This document shows, piece after piece, positions 1 to 7,985 of a stretch of 64,000 nt of DNA (its first letter is position 1; the number at the start of each line of letters is the position of its first letter). A program made the position numbers and the translations under genes. The DNA comes from Alicyclobacillus mali. GTDB lineage: Bacteria > Bacillota > Bacilli > Alicyclobacillales > Alicyclobacillaceae. The notes beneath the pieces are model-generated. The model did not search any database. It had not been told where the DNA came from and saw only the letters and a program-made list of their open reading frames with translations. The stretch lies in the NCBI RefSeq assembly GCF_017329565.1, contig NZ_JAFMTT010000002.1, one strand, 5' to 3'.

Positions 1-75
1 GGATTCGAAGTCGAGGACTACCACGTCGAGGTGCGCGGCATCTGCCCGCGGTGTAAAAAGCAGCAGGTATCCTGA
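1..75 (+). CDS. Fur-family metalloregulator, C-terminal end (partial)
   Basis: The first 75 bases read in frame to a TGA and give the end of a protein with the pattern GFEVEDYHVEVRG followed by CPRC. A beta-strand with conserved acidic and His residues followed by a CxxC pair is typical of the C-terminal dimerisation domain of Fur, PerR and Zur proteins, where the cysteines hold a structural zinc. The N-terminal DNA-binding part is outside the window, so metal specificity cannot be judged. A terminator-like hairpin follows at 99-123. Confidence 0.75.
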   Translation, partial: GFEVEDYHVEVRGICPRCKKQQVS

Positions 76-98
76 AATACAACCGTTTCGATGCTATG

Positions 99-123
99 GC
101 CCCACTCTAAAGTGAAGTGGGGC
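99..123 (+). terminator. Hairpin terminator after the Fur-family gene
   Basis: GCCCCACT (99-106) pairs perfectly with AGTGGGGC (116-123) around a 9-base loop, followed by a T-containing tail. It lies 24 bases after the stop of the partial Fur gene. Nothing else is recognisable in 124-245. Confidence 0.6.
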
Positions 124-245
124 TCCCGATTTGTTTCAAGAACAAACGTTGTGCATGCGTTAACGCGTGATGCCTCACGTCCGCTGGAAAGCTCTGTTGC
201 CAGATGTACGGTCGCGGACAAACTGTCAGTATTAAAGGTGCCCCT

Positions 246-1139
246 TCATCCCCTTGTCTCAATCGTCGTTCTGTCGTACTTGTGAAGGAACACACGAAGT
301 GCTCTGAGAAAAGCATCGTGGTCCTCCCAAAACGGCAAATGTGAACTATTCTCGAAGACGTGAAACTCCGCGGGGCCCGATAGACTCGCACATAATTTAC
401 ACATATATTTAGGTCTCGCTTCATCCCATACCCCACAGGCAACAAACGACGGAATGCAAATAGAACCTATTCTTCCTTCTATGGACCAGTCTCTCAACAC
501 TCCGTTTACAGGTCCGAACTCGCTCGGACCCCACATGTGTAGATAAATATCGAGATTAAGATTTTCCATTGCTCGCTTGACAGGCTCAGGCCACGGCTCC
601 AACCGGCAGAAGTGGCGTCTGTAGAACTCATGCGTTACAGCAACATATGATGGACTTTGAAAGTCCCCCAGCTGCTCGCATTCCAAAATTTCTTCTTGCA
701 TCCATCTGGGCAGTTGGCACCTTAACTCTCCACACCCAAGGACAAAGTCCTCAGCACTGGCGGGAGATCCACAGATGGTTAGAGAACGAATTCGTGTCTT
801 GTAAGTAACTGTGTACTCAAGAGCAAGCCAACCACCCCAAGAATGTCCTAGTAAATGAATTTCTCGGAGCCCTAGCTCGCGCCTCACAGCCTCTAATTCC
901 TCGACGAAATAAGACACCGTAAGTTTGGTTACATCCGCAATCGGATCAGACGCACCGCACCCACTCTGATCGTAAAATATGATCGGCCGATCCTCGGCGA
1001 GACCTATGAGAGGCTCGAGGTAATCATGAGGCATGCCGGGGCCCCCGTGAATACAGAGGAGCGGAATCCCCAAAGTATTTTCTCCGTAAATCCAATACGA
1101 TACTCTTCCTCCCGGCACCTGTATGAACCCCTGTATCAT
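246..1139 (-). CDS. Alpha/beta hydrolase, proline iminopeptidase-like
   Basis: 297 residues. Shows the proline iminopeptidase (S33) signature: oxyanion-hole motif HGGPG near residue 31, DQSGCG near 57, nucleophile elbow GHSWGG with Ser100, an Asp in the WDE motif near 239 and His in NSSH near 267. These enzymes release N-terminal Pro or act on related small amides; cytoplasmic, no signal peptide. The ATG at 1139 is chosen because AAGG lies 9 bases upstream; a TTG at 1148 is the alternative. It follows the APC permease by 24 bases on the same strand, so peptide or amino-acid uptake and cleavage are probably coupled. Both genes look AT-richer than their neighbours, a hint of transfer. Exact substrate unknown. 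Confidence 0.75.
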   Translation of the reverse strand: MIQGFIQVPGGRVSYWIYGENTLGIPLLCIHGGPGMPHDYLEPLIGLAEDRPIIFYDQSGCGASDPIADVTKLTVSYFVEELEAVRRELGLREIHLLGHSWGGWLALEYTVTYKTRIRSLTICGSPASAEDFVLGCGELRCQLPRWMQEEILECEQLGDFQSPSYVAVTHEFYRRHFCRLEPWPEPVKRAMENLNLDIYLHMWGPSEFGPVNGVLRDWSIEGRIGSICIPSFVACGVWDEARPKYMCKLCASLSGPAEFHVFENSSHLPFWEDHDAFLRALRVFLHKYDRTTIETRG

Positions 1140-1163
1140 CGTCAGCAACCTTCCCGTAAGGAT

Positions 1164-2549
1164 TTAAATGTTGTAATGGTACTCTTCCTGAATCCACAGC
1201 TCGACTTTGTGAGTGCACTCCCGAATGACGAACATCAATCCAATGCCGATAAAAAGCCAAGCAATCACGATGTAGGGAAACAAATTTGAAGGATACGGTG
1301 GGACCGGATATACGTTGGCATACAGAATGTACATGAGTGCTACAGCAGCTAAAGCAGGAATCGACGATGACACAGACAAACTGGAGCGTTTATATGAAAA
1401 CACAAGATACCCAATATTCGTAGAAAGATAGGCAAGAAGTAGCGAAAGTACACCAAGGGAACCGAGATATCCAAAAACAGTTGTACCAGAAAGGTTCCTA
1501 AGAAAGAATAGTTGCCCAACTGCGATCACGCCGACGACCATGAGAGAAACATAGGGTGAACCAAAACGTGGATAAACATGGCTCAGCTTTTGGGTCAGAA
1601 GACCGCTCTTACCCATTGAATACAGCATCCGTGATCCAGTCGTCGCTGTACCAAGTGCCGAAGAAAAGGCGGAGAGCGTGGCTCCGAGCATGAGTATCGC
1701 TGCGAATCCGTGCGAAATGTACCGCTCTGCAAGAATGCCGAGTGGCGCAGATGACTGAGCAAATTCACGTACATCGTGCGCCGACAGCCCGAAACCGAGG
1801 GTCTGCGTATAGCTCGAGAGTAGGTAGAAACCTCCCGTGAGGAAAACAGCAGAGCCAATCGCCAAGGGTAGCGCTTTTTGGGGGTCCCTCGTTTCCTCGC
1901 CCAAGCTTGACGCCCCCTCGAATCCAGCAAATGATAGAAAAGCAAATACCGATGCCAGCGCTACTGAGGGCAGTGTTGTGTTTCTCATTGTAAACGGTAC
2001 AGGGCTGAGACGGTGGTCGGCTCCTCCATGTAGAAGAATGGCCAGACTAAGGATAACAATCAGGCATATTGATATACCTTCAAAGATTAACATAACACGT
2101 GCCCCGACTCGCACATCGAACAGCGATAGAAGGACGATGCATACTAGCGAGAGCAAAGAAGGCATAAACCAGCCTATATGCAAACCAATTAATTGAAGTG
2201 CAGATTGCAAAAAAGCTCCTACTTCGGCACATGATGCTGCTGTGAAAACTAAATATGTAAACAGCAGTGCCCATCCCGAAAGAAAACCTACTCGAGGCCC
2301 TAAGGTTAATGCCGTAAATGCATACACCGACCCACTACTTGGTACAATTCGGTTAAACTGTATGAATGCATATGACACTAATCCAATTGTGATTGTTGCC
2401 AGCAAAAACGTCAGAGGAACGGCCGTGCCTGCAGTACCTGCGACCAGCGCTCCATTCAGTGCCATAGCAGCAGTTGGTGCCATAATGGCAACGGATATCG
2501 CCATGGCCTCTATCGTGGAGATTTCGTTCTTCTTCAGAGCTATACCCAT
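1164..2549 (-). CDS. APC-superfamily amino acid permease
   Basis: 461 residues, about 12 hydrophobic segments. The motif FAGFEGASSLGEETRDP in the middle is the classic sequence of amino acid/polyamine/organocation (APC) transporters. Start ATG has GGAGG at a spacing of 8. It is the first gene of a probable two-gene operon with the downstream proline iminopeptidase-like hydrolase, so the substrate may be an amino acid or small peptide handled by that enzyme. A TATAAT sits upstream on the coding strand (2600-2605) but without a good -35 partner. The region is visibly less GC-rich than the genes to its right. Confidence 0.75.
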   Translation of the reverse strand: MGIALKKNEISTIEAMAISVAIMAPTAAMALNGALVAGTAGTAVPLTFLLATITIGLVSYAFIQFNRIVPSSGSVYAFTALTLGPRVGFLSGWALLFTYLVFTAASCAEVGAFLQSALQLIGLHIGWFMPSLLSLVCIVLLSLFDVRVGARVMLIFEGISICLIVILSLAILLHGGADHRLSPVPFTMRNTTLPSVALASVFAFLSFAGFEGASSLGEETRDPQKALPLAIGSAVFLTGGFYLLSSYTQTLGFGLSAHDVREFAQSSAPLGILAERYISHGFAAILMLGATLSAFSSALGTATTGSRMLYSMGKSGLLTQKLSHVYPRFGSPYVSLMVVGVIAVGQLFFLRNLSGTTVFGYLGSLGVLSLLLAYLSTNIGYLVFSYKRSSLSVSSSIPALAAVALMYILYANVYPVPPYPSNLFPYIVIAWLFIGIGLMFVIRECTHKVELWIQEEYHYNI

Positions 2550-2627
2550 ATGATCGCCTCCCTATCAAGTCAGCTCGGATTTTCCCTTGATTCAATCAGA
2601 TTATACAGAACTCTAATTATATTTTAT

Positions 2628-2666
2628 CGTCCCGAGCGTTTGGCTCCGCGGAGCACGCACGGGACG
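2628..2666 (-). terminator. Dyad, possible terminator of putA-permease unit
   Basis: CGTCCCG (2628-2634) pairs with CGGGACG (2660-2666); inside lies the self-complementary GCTCCGCGGAGC (2643-2654). It is 35 bases beyond the stop of the permease on the minus strand and is followed by A/T-rich sequence. It could instead belong to the promoter area of the APC permease. Confidence 0.4.
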
Positions 2667-2700
2667 CAATCAACGACAATTACAGAGTTCATCCTCGGAC

Positions 2701-4086
2701 TCAATTGGCCTTCGCTGTATACCACCGCTTCACCGCATACACCACGAGCAGCACCGCCACGCTCACCAGGCTCAGCACCAACTGCGAAAGGTCGCCTGGC
2801 TGGAACGCCATGGCCACAATCACGGCGGTCATGGCCGCGATGCAGAGGTACGTCAGGAACGGGAACAGCCACATGCGCACCTTGAGTTCGTCGCCCGCCC
2901 GCTCCATGCGCCGGCGCATGACGAGCTCCGAACAGGCGATGAGCAGATAGATGAAGAGTCCCACGGCGCCGGACGAGTTCAACAGGAACAGGAACACGTG
3001 CTGCGGCGACACGTAATCCATGATGATGGACAGATAACCGATGATGGTGCAGAACAGGATGGCACGAGCCGGCACGCCTCGCCGGTTCGTCCGAAGCAGC
3101 GCCTTGGGCGCGTTCCCCTGATACGCCAGCGCAAACAGCATTCGCGAAGCGGTGTACAGCCCGGAGTTCAAGCAGGACAGAACGGCCGTGATCACGACGA
3201 CGTTCATCGCTGCCGCCACACCCGGGATGTGCAGTAGGCTGAGGGCGCTGACGTACGGGCTCGCGAGCGCTTTGCTGTCGTTCCACGGGATCATGGTGAC
3301 AATCAGGAAGATGGACAGGACGTAGAACACAAGCACGCGCCAGATGACGGAATTCGTCGCCCGCGCCACCGCCTTGGCAGGCTCCTTCGACTCGGCCGCC
3401 GCGATGGTCACAATCTCCGAACCGAAGAACGAAAAGATGAGCGTCGTGACGTCGGCGAACAGCGCGCCCACGCCCTTCGGCGCGAAGCCCCCGTACGCCG
3501 TCAGGTTTGAAAAGTTCAGGTGCGATCCCGGCCACAATCCCAGCACAAACACCCCCGCCAACACGATGAAGACGACGATGGCAGCAACCTTGATAAACGC
3601 GAACCAGTACTCGAATTCGCCGTAGGACCGAACGGACAACAGATTCGATAGGGTCAAAAGCAGGAGCAGAATGAGAGATAAGACCCAAAGCGGCACGCCC
3701 GGAAACAGCCAGTTGTGGAGCGTCAGCGCACCCGCCGTGGCCTCCACCGCCACGACAATCACCCAGAAATACCAGTACAACCAACCCATCAGAAAGCCAG
3801 CCCACTCGCCGAGCGCTATCCGGCCGTACTCCGCGAACGACCCGACCGCGGGTCGCGCCGTCGCCATCTCGCCCAGCATGCGCATGATGAGGATGACGAG
3901 GAATCCCGCGAGCGCGTACGACACCACCGCCGCCGGTCCGGTGGTCTGTATCACCGCGCCGCTGCCGACAAATAACCCTGCGCCAATGACGCCGCCGAGC
4001 GAAATCATCGTCATATGGCGCATGCGAAGCGCCTGGCGCAGCGAGGCCCGCTCGTGACCGGATTTCGCGTCCAATCCAGTGCCCAT
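2701..4086 (-). CDS. AAT-family amino acid permease, probable proline/GABA uptake
   Basis: 461 residues with 12 predicted membrane segments. The first segment carries GGVIGAGLFVGSG, the amino-acid-binding loop typical of the AAT branch (GabP, ProY, LysP) of APC transporters. It begins 12 bases after the putA stop, with GGAGG 7 bases before the ATG, so the two are one transcription unit. Proline is the most likely substrate by context; gamma-aminobutyrate or another amino acid cannot be excluded by sequence alone. Located in the cytoplasmic membrane. Confidence 0.8.
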   Translation of the reverse strand: MGTGLDAKSGHERASLRQALRMRHMTMISLGGVIGAGLFVGSGAVIQTTGPAAVVSYALAGFLVILIMRMLGEMATARPAVGSFAEYGRIALGEWAGFLMGWLYWYFWVIVVAVEATAGALTLHNWLFPGVPLWVLSLILLLLLTLSNLLSVRSYGEFEYWFAFIKVAAIVVFIVLAGVFVLGLWPGSHLNFSNLTAYGGFAPKGVGALFADVTTLIFSFFGSEIVTIAAAESKEPAKAVARATNSVIWRVLVFYVLSIFLIVTMIPWNDSKALASPYVSALSLLHIPGVAAAMNVVVITAVLSCLNSGLYTASRMLFALAYQGNAPKALLRTNRRGVPARAILFCTIIGYLSIIMDYVSPQHVFLFLLNSSGAVGLFIYLLIACSELVMRRRMERAGDELKVRMWLFPFLTYLCIAAMTAVIVAMAFQPGDLSQLVLSLVSVAVLLVVYAVKRWYTAKAN

Positions 4087-4098
4087 CTCCTGCCCTCC

Positions 4099-5022
4099 TC
4101 ACGCTTTGACAAGCGACTTCAGGACGAAACCGACGTTCGCCGGGCGCTCCGCGAGACGGCGCATGAAGTAGCCATACCAGTCTTCGCCGAACGGCACGTA
4201 AATGCGAACCTTGTATCCCTCGCGAGCGAGCGACTCCTGAAGCTGCGGGCGAATCCCGTACAGCATCTGAAACTCCCACTGTTCATCCGGGATCCGAAGT
4301 TCCCGCACGCGCTCCTTGGCCCACGCGATGATGGCCTCGTCGTGCGTCGCAATGGCGGTCTTGCCGCCAGATTGCAACTGAAGCTCAATGATCTTCTTGT
4401 AGTTTTCATCAACATCCCGTTTCTCCGGGTACGCGACGGATGGCGGCTCCTTGTACGCCCCCTTGACAAGGCGCAGATTGGGCATGAGCGGCGCAATTGC
4501 GCGGATGTCGTCGGCGCTCTTGTACAAATATGCCTGGATCACGGTCCCGATGTGCTCCGTCCCGAACTCCGCGTGCAGTTTGCGATAGATGGCAAGCGTC
4601 ACCTCGTTGTGCGCGAAGTCCTCCATGTCGATCCGGACAAAGCGCCCCGTATCGCGCGCCCGCGCGACAATCCGGCGCATGTTTTCCATGCACAGGCCTT
4701 CATCGATATCCAGACCCAGTTGCGTCAATTTGACCGAGAGATAGACGTCGTACGGCAGATCGGCGAACCGCTCGAGCGTGCGCACGCAGAAGTCCGCGGC
4801 CTGGCGCGCGTCTTCGGCGCGATCCACAAATTCCCCAAGATGATCCAGCGTGGCGGCGAGCCCCCGCCGATGCAGTTGCTCCACGGCGCGCACGGCGTCG
4901 TCCAGGGACTCTCCCGGGACAAAGCGTCCCGCCCCGAGCCGGAAGCCGAAGCGGCGCGCCCACCGCTCCGCGCGGCGGTTGCGCGACAGCCAAAGCAGTG
5001 TATCACGCATGAGTTGCTCCAT
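4099..5022 (-). CDS. putA: Proline dehydrogenase, monofunctional (PutA/FadM type)
   Basis: 307 residues, the usual length for the single-domain proline dehydrogenase of Gram-positives. It oxidises L-proline to pyrroline-5-carboxylate using FAD. Family motifs visible: KLTQLGLD (98-105), DMED (132-135), VIQAYL (161-166), RLVKGAY (184-190), ATHD (225-228), EFQMLYG (250-256) and the substrate-binding helix ending YGYFMRRL (283-290). The ATG at 5022 is preferred over that at 5028 because AGGAGG then lies at 9 rather than 3 bases. No pyrroline-5-carboxylate dehydrogenase is in the window. First gene of a putA-permease operon, divergent from a PAS/AAA/Fis regulator. Confidence 0.92.
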   Translation of the reverse strand: MEQLMRDTLLWLSRNRRAERWARRFGFRLGAGRFVPGESLDDAVRAVEQLHRRGLAATLDHLGEFVDRAEDARQAADFCVRTLERFADLPYDVYLSVKLTQLGLDIDEGLCMENMRRIVARARDTGRFVRIDMEDFAHNEVTLAIYRKLHAEFGTEHIGTVIQAYLYKSADDIRAIAPLMPNLRLVKGAYKEPPSVAYPEKRDVDENYKKIIELQLQSGGKTAIATHDEAIIAWAKERVRELRIPDEQWEFQMLYGIRPQLQESLAREGYKVRIYVPFGEDWYGYFMRRLAERPANVGFVLKSLVKA

Positions 5023-5045
5023 GCGCATCCCCCTCCTCCATGTTG

Positions 5046-5126
5046 CAGACACTCGCTGTCTGGGCACATGCACAAAGTGTCTAAAAACTTGACAATGAGT
5101 TCGTGATGTGTCTCTATTGTAGACAC
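5046..5126. promoter_or_regulatory. Clustered TGTCT/AGACA half-sites, probable operator
   Basis: Between putA and its divergent regulator are two inverted repeats built from the same word: CAGACA (5046-5051)/TGTCTG (5057-5062) with a 5-base spacer, and GTGTCT (5108-5113)/AGACAC (5121-5126) with a 7-base spacer. A lone AGTGTCT lies at 5076-5082. The second dyad overlaps the putA -10 element. The arrangement fits a dimeric regulator, most simply the Fis-type HTH protein encoded at 5180. Confidence 0.6.
5089..5118 (+). promoter_or_regulatory. Promoter of the PAS/AAA/Fis regulator
   Basis: -35 TTGACA (5089-5094) and a weak -10 TCTATT (5113-5118) with an 18-base spacer. It overlaps the putA promoter in opposite orientation, so occupation of the 5108-5126 dyad should affect both. 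Confidence 0.4.
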
Positions 5127-5145
5127 ACGGGGCATGAAAGCGCAA
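5116..5145 (-). promoter_or_regulatory. putA promoter, sigma-A type
   Basis: On the minus strand -35 TTGCGC (5140-5145) and -10 TACAAT (5116-5121) are 18 bases apart. The -10 lies inside the GTGTCT/AGACAC dyad. No sigma-54 type GG/GC element is visible here. Confidence 0.5.
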
Positions 5146-5179
5146 TATGTTCCAGTTGCCACCTTTGGGGGAGATGTGA

Positions 5180-6514
5180 ATGCCGGACGAGATTACGCGG
5201 ATATCCGAACTTCCCTCCGATCTCATCCTGCGCGCGTTACTCGACGTCGTGGACGACGCCGTGACCGTGGTGGAACCTGCCGGGATCGTCGTCGCATGGA
5301 ACCGAGCGGCCGAGGCGCTGTACGGGATCCCCGCGCAAGACATCGTCGGGCACCCCATTACCGAATTCTTCGCCCTCGAATCCCTCGCCGTGCACAGCGT
5401 CCTCACGACCGGCGCGCACATCGACCACGCGTACCACCGCCCGCGCCCGGACGTGCACGTCCTCATCTCCGCGGCGCCTGTCAGGGACCAACTCGGCGGC
5501 ATCGCCGGCGCCATCGCCGTCGAGCGAGATATGACCTTGCTCGTCCGCATGGGAGAGGAGAACGCGCGCTATCTTGCCCAGACGCAAGGTGAGCTGTTGC
5601 GGACGCAGACGGTCGATCGCGCCCTTGAAGCCCTGACCGCCCCAGGCGGGCCGCGGCACGCGCTTGTGGTCGGCGAACGAGGCACGGGAAAACGCACGCT
5701 TGCCGAAACGTCCCATCGCCTGCTTCGGTTCCAGGGCCCGTTTCTCGCCGTGCGGGCCGAGCCTCGCGCCGCGGCCTTGATGGATGCGGCGCTGTTTGGC
5801 GCGGACGGATCGCTCGTCTTATCGCCTGACGCCCGGCGGGCAGGATGGCTCGAACGAGCCGCCGGCGGCACGCTCCTGCTTCAGGACGTGCACCTCATGC
5901 CAAGCGCGGTGCAGGCGAATCTCGCCCGGGCCATCGAGGAGGAGCGATTCCGGCCGCTCGGCGGCCATCGCGACCTTCCCTTGCGGTGCCGCATCCTGGC
6001 CACCGCGCCCACGGCCGACGCGGTCGATCCAGCCCTTGCCCGCGCGCTCCCTGTGATCGAAATCCCGCCCATGGCCGAACGGCGGGACGAAAGCCTGCTT
6101 TTCTTCCACTTCTGGCTCACGCGGTGGGCCAAGGAGCGAGGGGTGATTCCGCCGCGCCTGTCGGACGAGGCGGCCGGATTGATCCAGGCGTATCCGTGGC
6201 CTGGCAACCTTGCGGAGATGGCGCAGGCGGCGCGGAGGGCGGCGTCAGTGGCGGAGGGCGAAGTGCGGCCCGAGCACCTGCCTGAGGCGGTGCGGGCCCT
6301 GCACCTCAAGCCCGCCCGGCGCCGCGTGCCGCTGGCCCATCAATCGAAGGAACTTGAGCGCGCGCGCATCCGCGAGGCGCTCGAGGACTCCGGGGGAAAC
6401 AAGTCGCGCGCCGCCCAGCTCCTTGGCATCTCCCGGGCGGCGCTCTACTACAAGCTGAAGCAGCACGGCATGGACGAGATCACGCGATCCCGTCGACCAA
6501 CTTCCCGGGGTTGA
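5180..6514 (+). CDS. PAS-AAA-Fis regulator with degenerate NtrC-type ATPase domain
   Basis: 444 residues: PAS domain (about 15-120), NtrC-like AAA+ domain (about 145-350) and a Fis-type HTH (about 390-426, NKSRAAQLLGISRAALYYKL). The Walker A is GERGTGKR (165-172). The surface loop that should read GAFTGA is absent: LFGADGS (205-211) runs into LVLSPDARR and then GGTLLLQDV, where the Walker B Asp-Glu of the family is Gln-Asp. It therefore probably does not activate sigma-54 polymerase and may act as a TyrR-like regulator of sigma-A promoters. Divergent from putA, so a proline-responsive regulator is the best guess. GGGGGAG lies 6 bases before the ATG. The last 35 bases overlap the convergent GlcD-type gene. 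Confidence 0.8.
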   Translation: MPDEITRISELPSDLILRALLDVVDDAVTVVEPAGIVVAWNRAAEALYGIPAQDIVGHPITEFFALESLAVHSVLTTGAHIDHAYHRPRPDVHVLISAAPVRDQLGGIAGAIAVERDMTLLVRMGEENARYLAQTQGELLRTQTVDRALEALTAPGGPRHALVVGERGTGKRTLAETSHRLLRFQGPFLAVRAEPRAAALMDAALFGADGSLVLSPDARRAGWLERAAGGTLLLQDVHLMPSAVQANLARAIEEERFRPLGGHRDLPLRCRILATAPTADAVDPALARALPVIEIPPMAERRDESLLFFHFWLTRWAKERGVIPPRLSDEAAGLIQAYPWPGNLAEMAQAARRAASVAEGEVRPEHLPEAVRALHLKPARRRVPLAHQSKELERARIREALEDSGGNKSRAAQLLGISRAALYYKLKQHGMDEITRSRRPTSRG

Positions 6515-7850
6515 GCATGTCGGCCGGATCGAGCAGGCGCTTCACGGCCTGCATCAGGGCGAGCGCCTCGCCGTGCTCCTGCTTCTGATACTTCATCTTG
6601 CCGAGCCCGACGCCGTGCTCGCCGGTGCACGTGCCGCCGACGGACAGGGCGTACTCCACCAGGTGGTGCGAGAGCTCGTAGGCGCGGCCGAGATCGTCCG
6701 GGTCGGTCGGGTTGACCATCAGGCTGACGTGGAAGTTGCCGTCACCGACGTGCCCCACGATGCCCCCGCGGATGCCGAGCCGCTCAATCCACGTCTCCGC
6801 CACGTCCACCGCCTCGGGCAGCTTCGACATGGGCACGCACACGTCGGTCGAGAGGTGCGCGAGACCTGGGTACGTGCGCATGAGCGCGTACGCCGCGTTG
6901 TGCCGCGCGTGCCAGAGCTTCTGGCGATCCCGCTCGTCCATAACGACGGAGACGCGCGCTGCGCCGGCGTCGCGCAGGATCTCGTCGACCGTCCCCATGT
7001 CGGCCTGCACGGCGGCCTGTGAGCCCGACAGCTCGAGGAACAGGGTCGGTGCAGGCGTGTACGACGTGTCGAACTGGCGGTTGATGATCTCGATGTACGG
7101 CTTCGTCACGAGCTCGCACCGCGTGAGCTGGAGCCCGCTGCCGATGAGCATGCACACGGCGTCCACGGCGTCGTGAACGGTCGCAAACTCCGCGGAGGCG
7201 GCGAGCGTCGCCTCGGGCACGCCGTAGACGCGGAGCCAGAGCTTCGTGAACAAGCCTAGCGTGCCTTCCGATCCCACGAAGAGTTCCACGAGGTTGTAAC
7301 CCGAGCTGGACTTGGCGGCGAGTGTGCCTATCTCCATCACGCGCCCGTCCGCGAGCACCACCTCGAGCTTCCTCACGTTCGCCTTCATGGGACCGTATCG
7401 GACCGCGGTCGTGCCGCTCGCGTTGGTCGCCGCCATGCCGCCGAGGGACGCGTTGGCGCCGGGATCGACCGGAAACATGAGGCCGTATGGGCGCAGGGTG
7501 TCGTTCAGCTGCTGGCGCGTCACGCCGGGCTGGACACAGACGAGAAAGTCGTCCGGCCGGATCTCGAGGATGCGGTTCATGCGCGAAAAATCGACCGAGA
7601 TGCCGCCGCGCACCGGAATGGCCTGGCCCTCAAGGCCCGATCCGGCTCCGTACGCGACGAGCGGCACCCCGTGCGCATGCGAAAACCGCGCAAGTGCCAC
7701 GACATCCGCCGTCTCCTCGGGATAGGCCACGGCGTCCGGCAGGTGTTCCGGGTGATACGATTCGTCCTTCGCGTGCGATTGGCGAACGCTCTCGCCGAAG
7801 CTGAGCTTGTCGCCGAGCTCTTCTTTCAATGTTTGCCAGGGGATGGTCAT
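6480..7850 (-). CDS. FAD-linked 2-hydroxyacid oxidase, GlcD type
   Basis: 456 residues. FAD_binding_4 domain with YGAGSGLEGQ, ASLGGMAATNASG and FVGSEGTLGL, then the FAD-oxidase C-terminal domain with HVGDGNFHV and TCTGEHGVGLGKM. Members oxidise glycolate, D-lactate or related 2-hydroxyacids and pass electrons to the membrane chain. Unlike glcDEF further right, this copy has no Fe-S partner beside it. The reading frame is open much further upstream, but the ATG at 7850 has GGAGG at 8 bases and matches the family start. Divergent from an MFS carboxylate carrier, with which it shares a control region holding a CTGTTCTG word. Substrate not decidable between glycolate and D-lactate. Confidence 0.85.
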   Translation of the reverse strand: MTIPWQTLKEELGDKLSFGESVRQSHAKDESYHPEHLPDAVAYPEETADVVALARFSHAHGVPLVAYGAGSGLEGQAIPVRGGISVDFSRMNRILEIRPDDFLVCVQPGVTRQQLNDTLRPYGLMFPVDPGANASLGGMAATNASGTTAVRYGPMKANVRKLEVVLADGRVMEIGTLAAKSSSGYNLVELFVGSEGTLGLFTKLWLRVYGVPEATLAASAEFATVHDAVDAVCMLIGSGLQLTRCELVTKPYIEIINRQFDTSYTPAPTLFLELSGSQAAVQADMGTVDEILRDAGAARVSVVMDERDRQKLWHARHNAAYALMRTYPGLAHLSTDVCVPMSKLPEAVDVAETWIERLGIRGGIVGHVGDGNFHVSLMVNPTDPDDLGRAYELSHHLVEYALSVGGTCTGEHGVGLGKMKYQKQEHGEALALMQAVKRLLDPADMLNPGKLVDGIA

Positions 7851-7955
7851 GGTCCGGGCCTCCATTTCTGTCGCAGGCCTGCGCGCATGGCGCCTGTCCC
7901 AGGGGCTTACGCGCCGTGCAAATGTCGTATAGGATGAAAAGGGATACATGTCGGC

Positions 7956-7963
7956 CTGTTCTG
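7956..7963 (+). promoter_or_regulatory. CTGTTCTG half-site, putative IclR-type operator
   Basis: The word CTGTTCTG, followed by ATTC, sits 22 bases before the MFS carrier start in the region shared with the divergent GlcD-type gene. The same word forms a perfect dyad before malate synthase and a direct repeat before glcE. Confidence 0.5.
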
Positions 7964-7985
7964 ATTCTAAAGCGAGGTGACCCGT

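Noticed and set aside
5023..5179. Sigma-54 promoter for putA
   Set aside because: No GG-N10-GC element at a suitable place; sigma-A-like elements fit better and the regulator lacks GAFTGA.
5023..5550. Upstream extension of the putA frame
   Set aside because: Runs antisense through the regulator gene; family length and ribosome site place the start at 5022.
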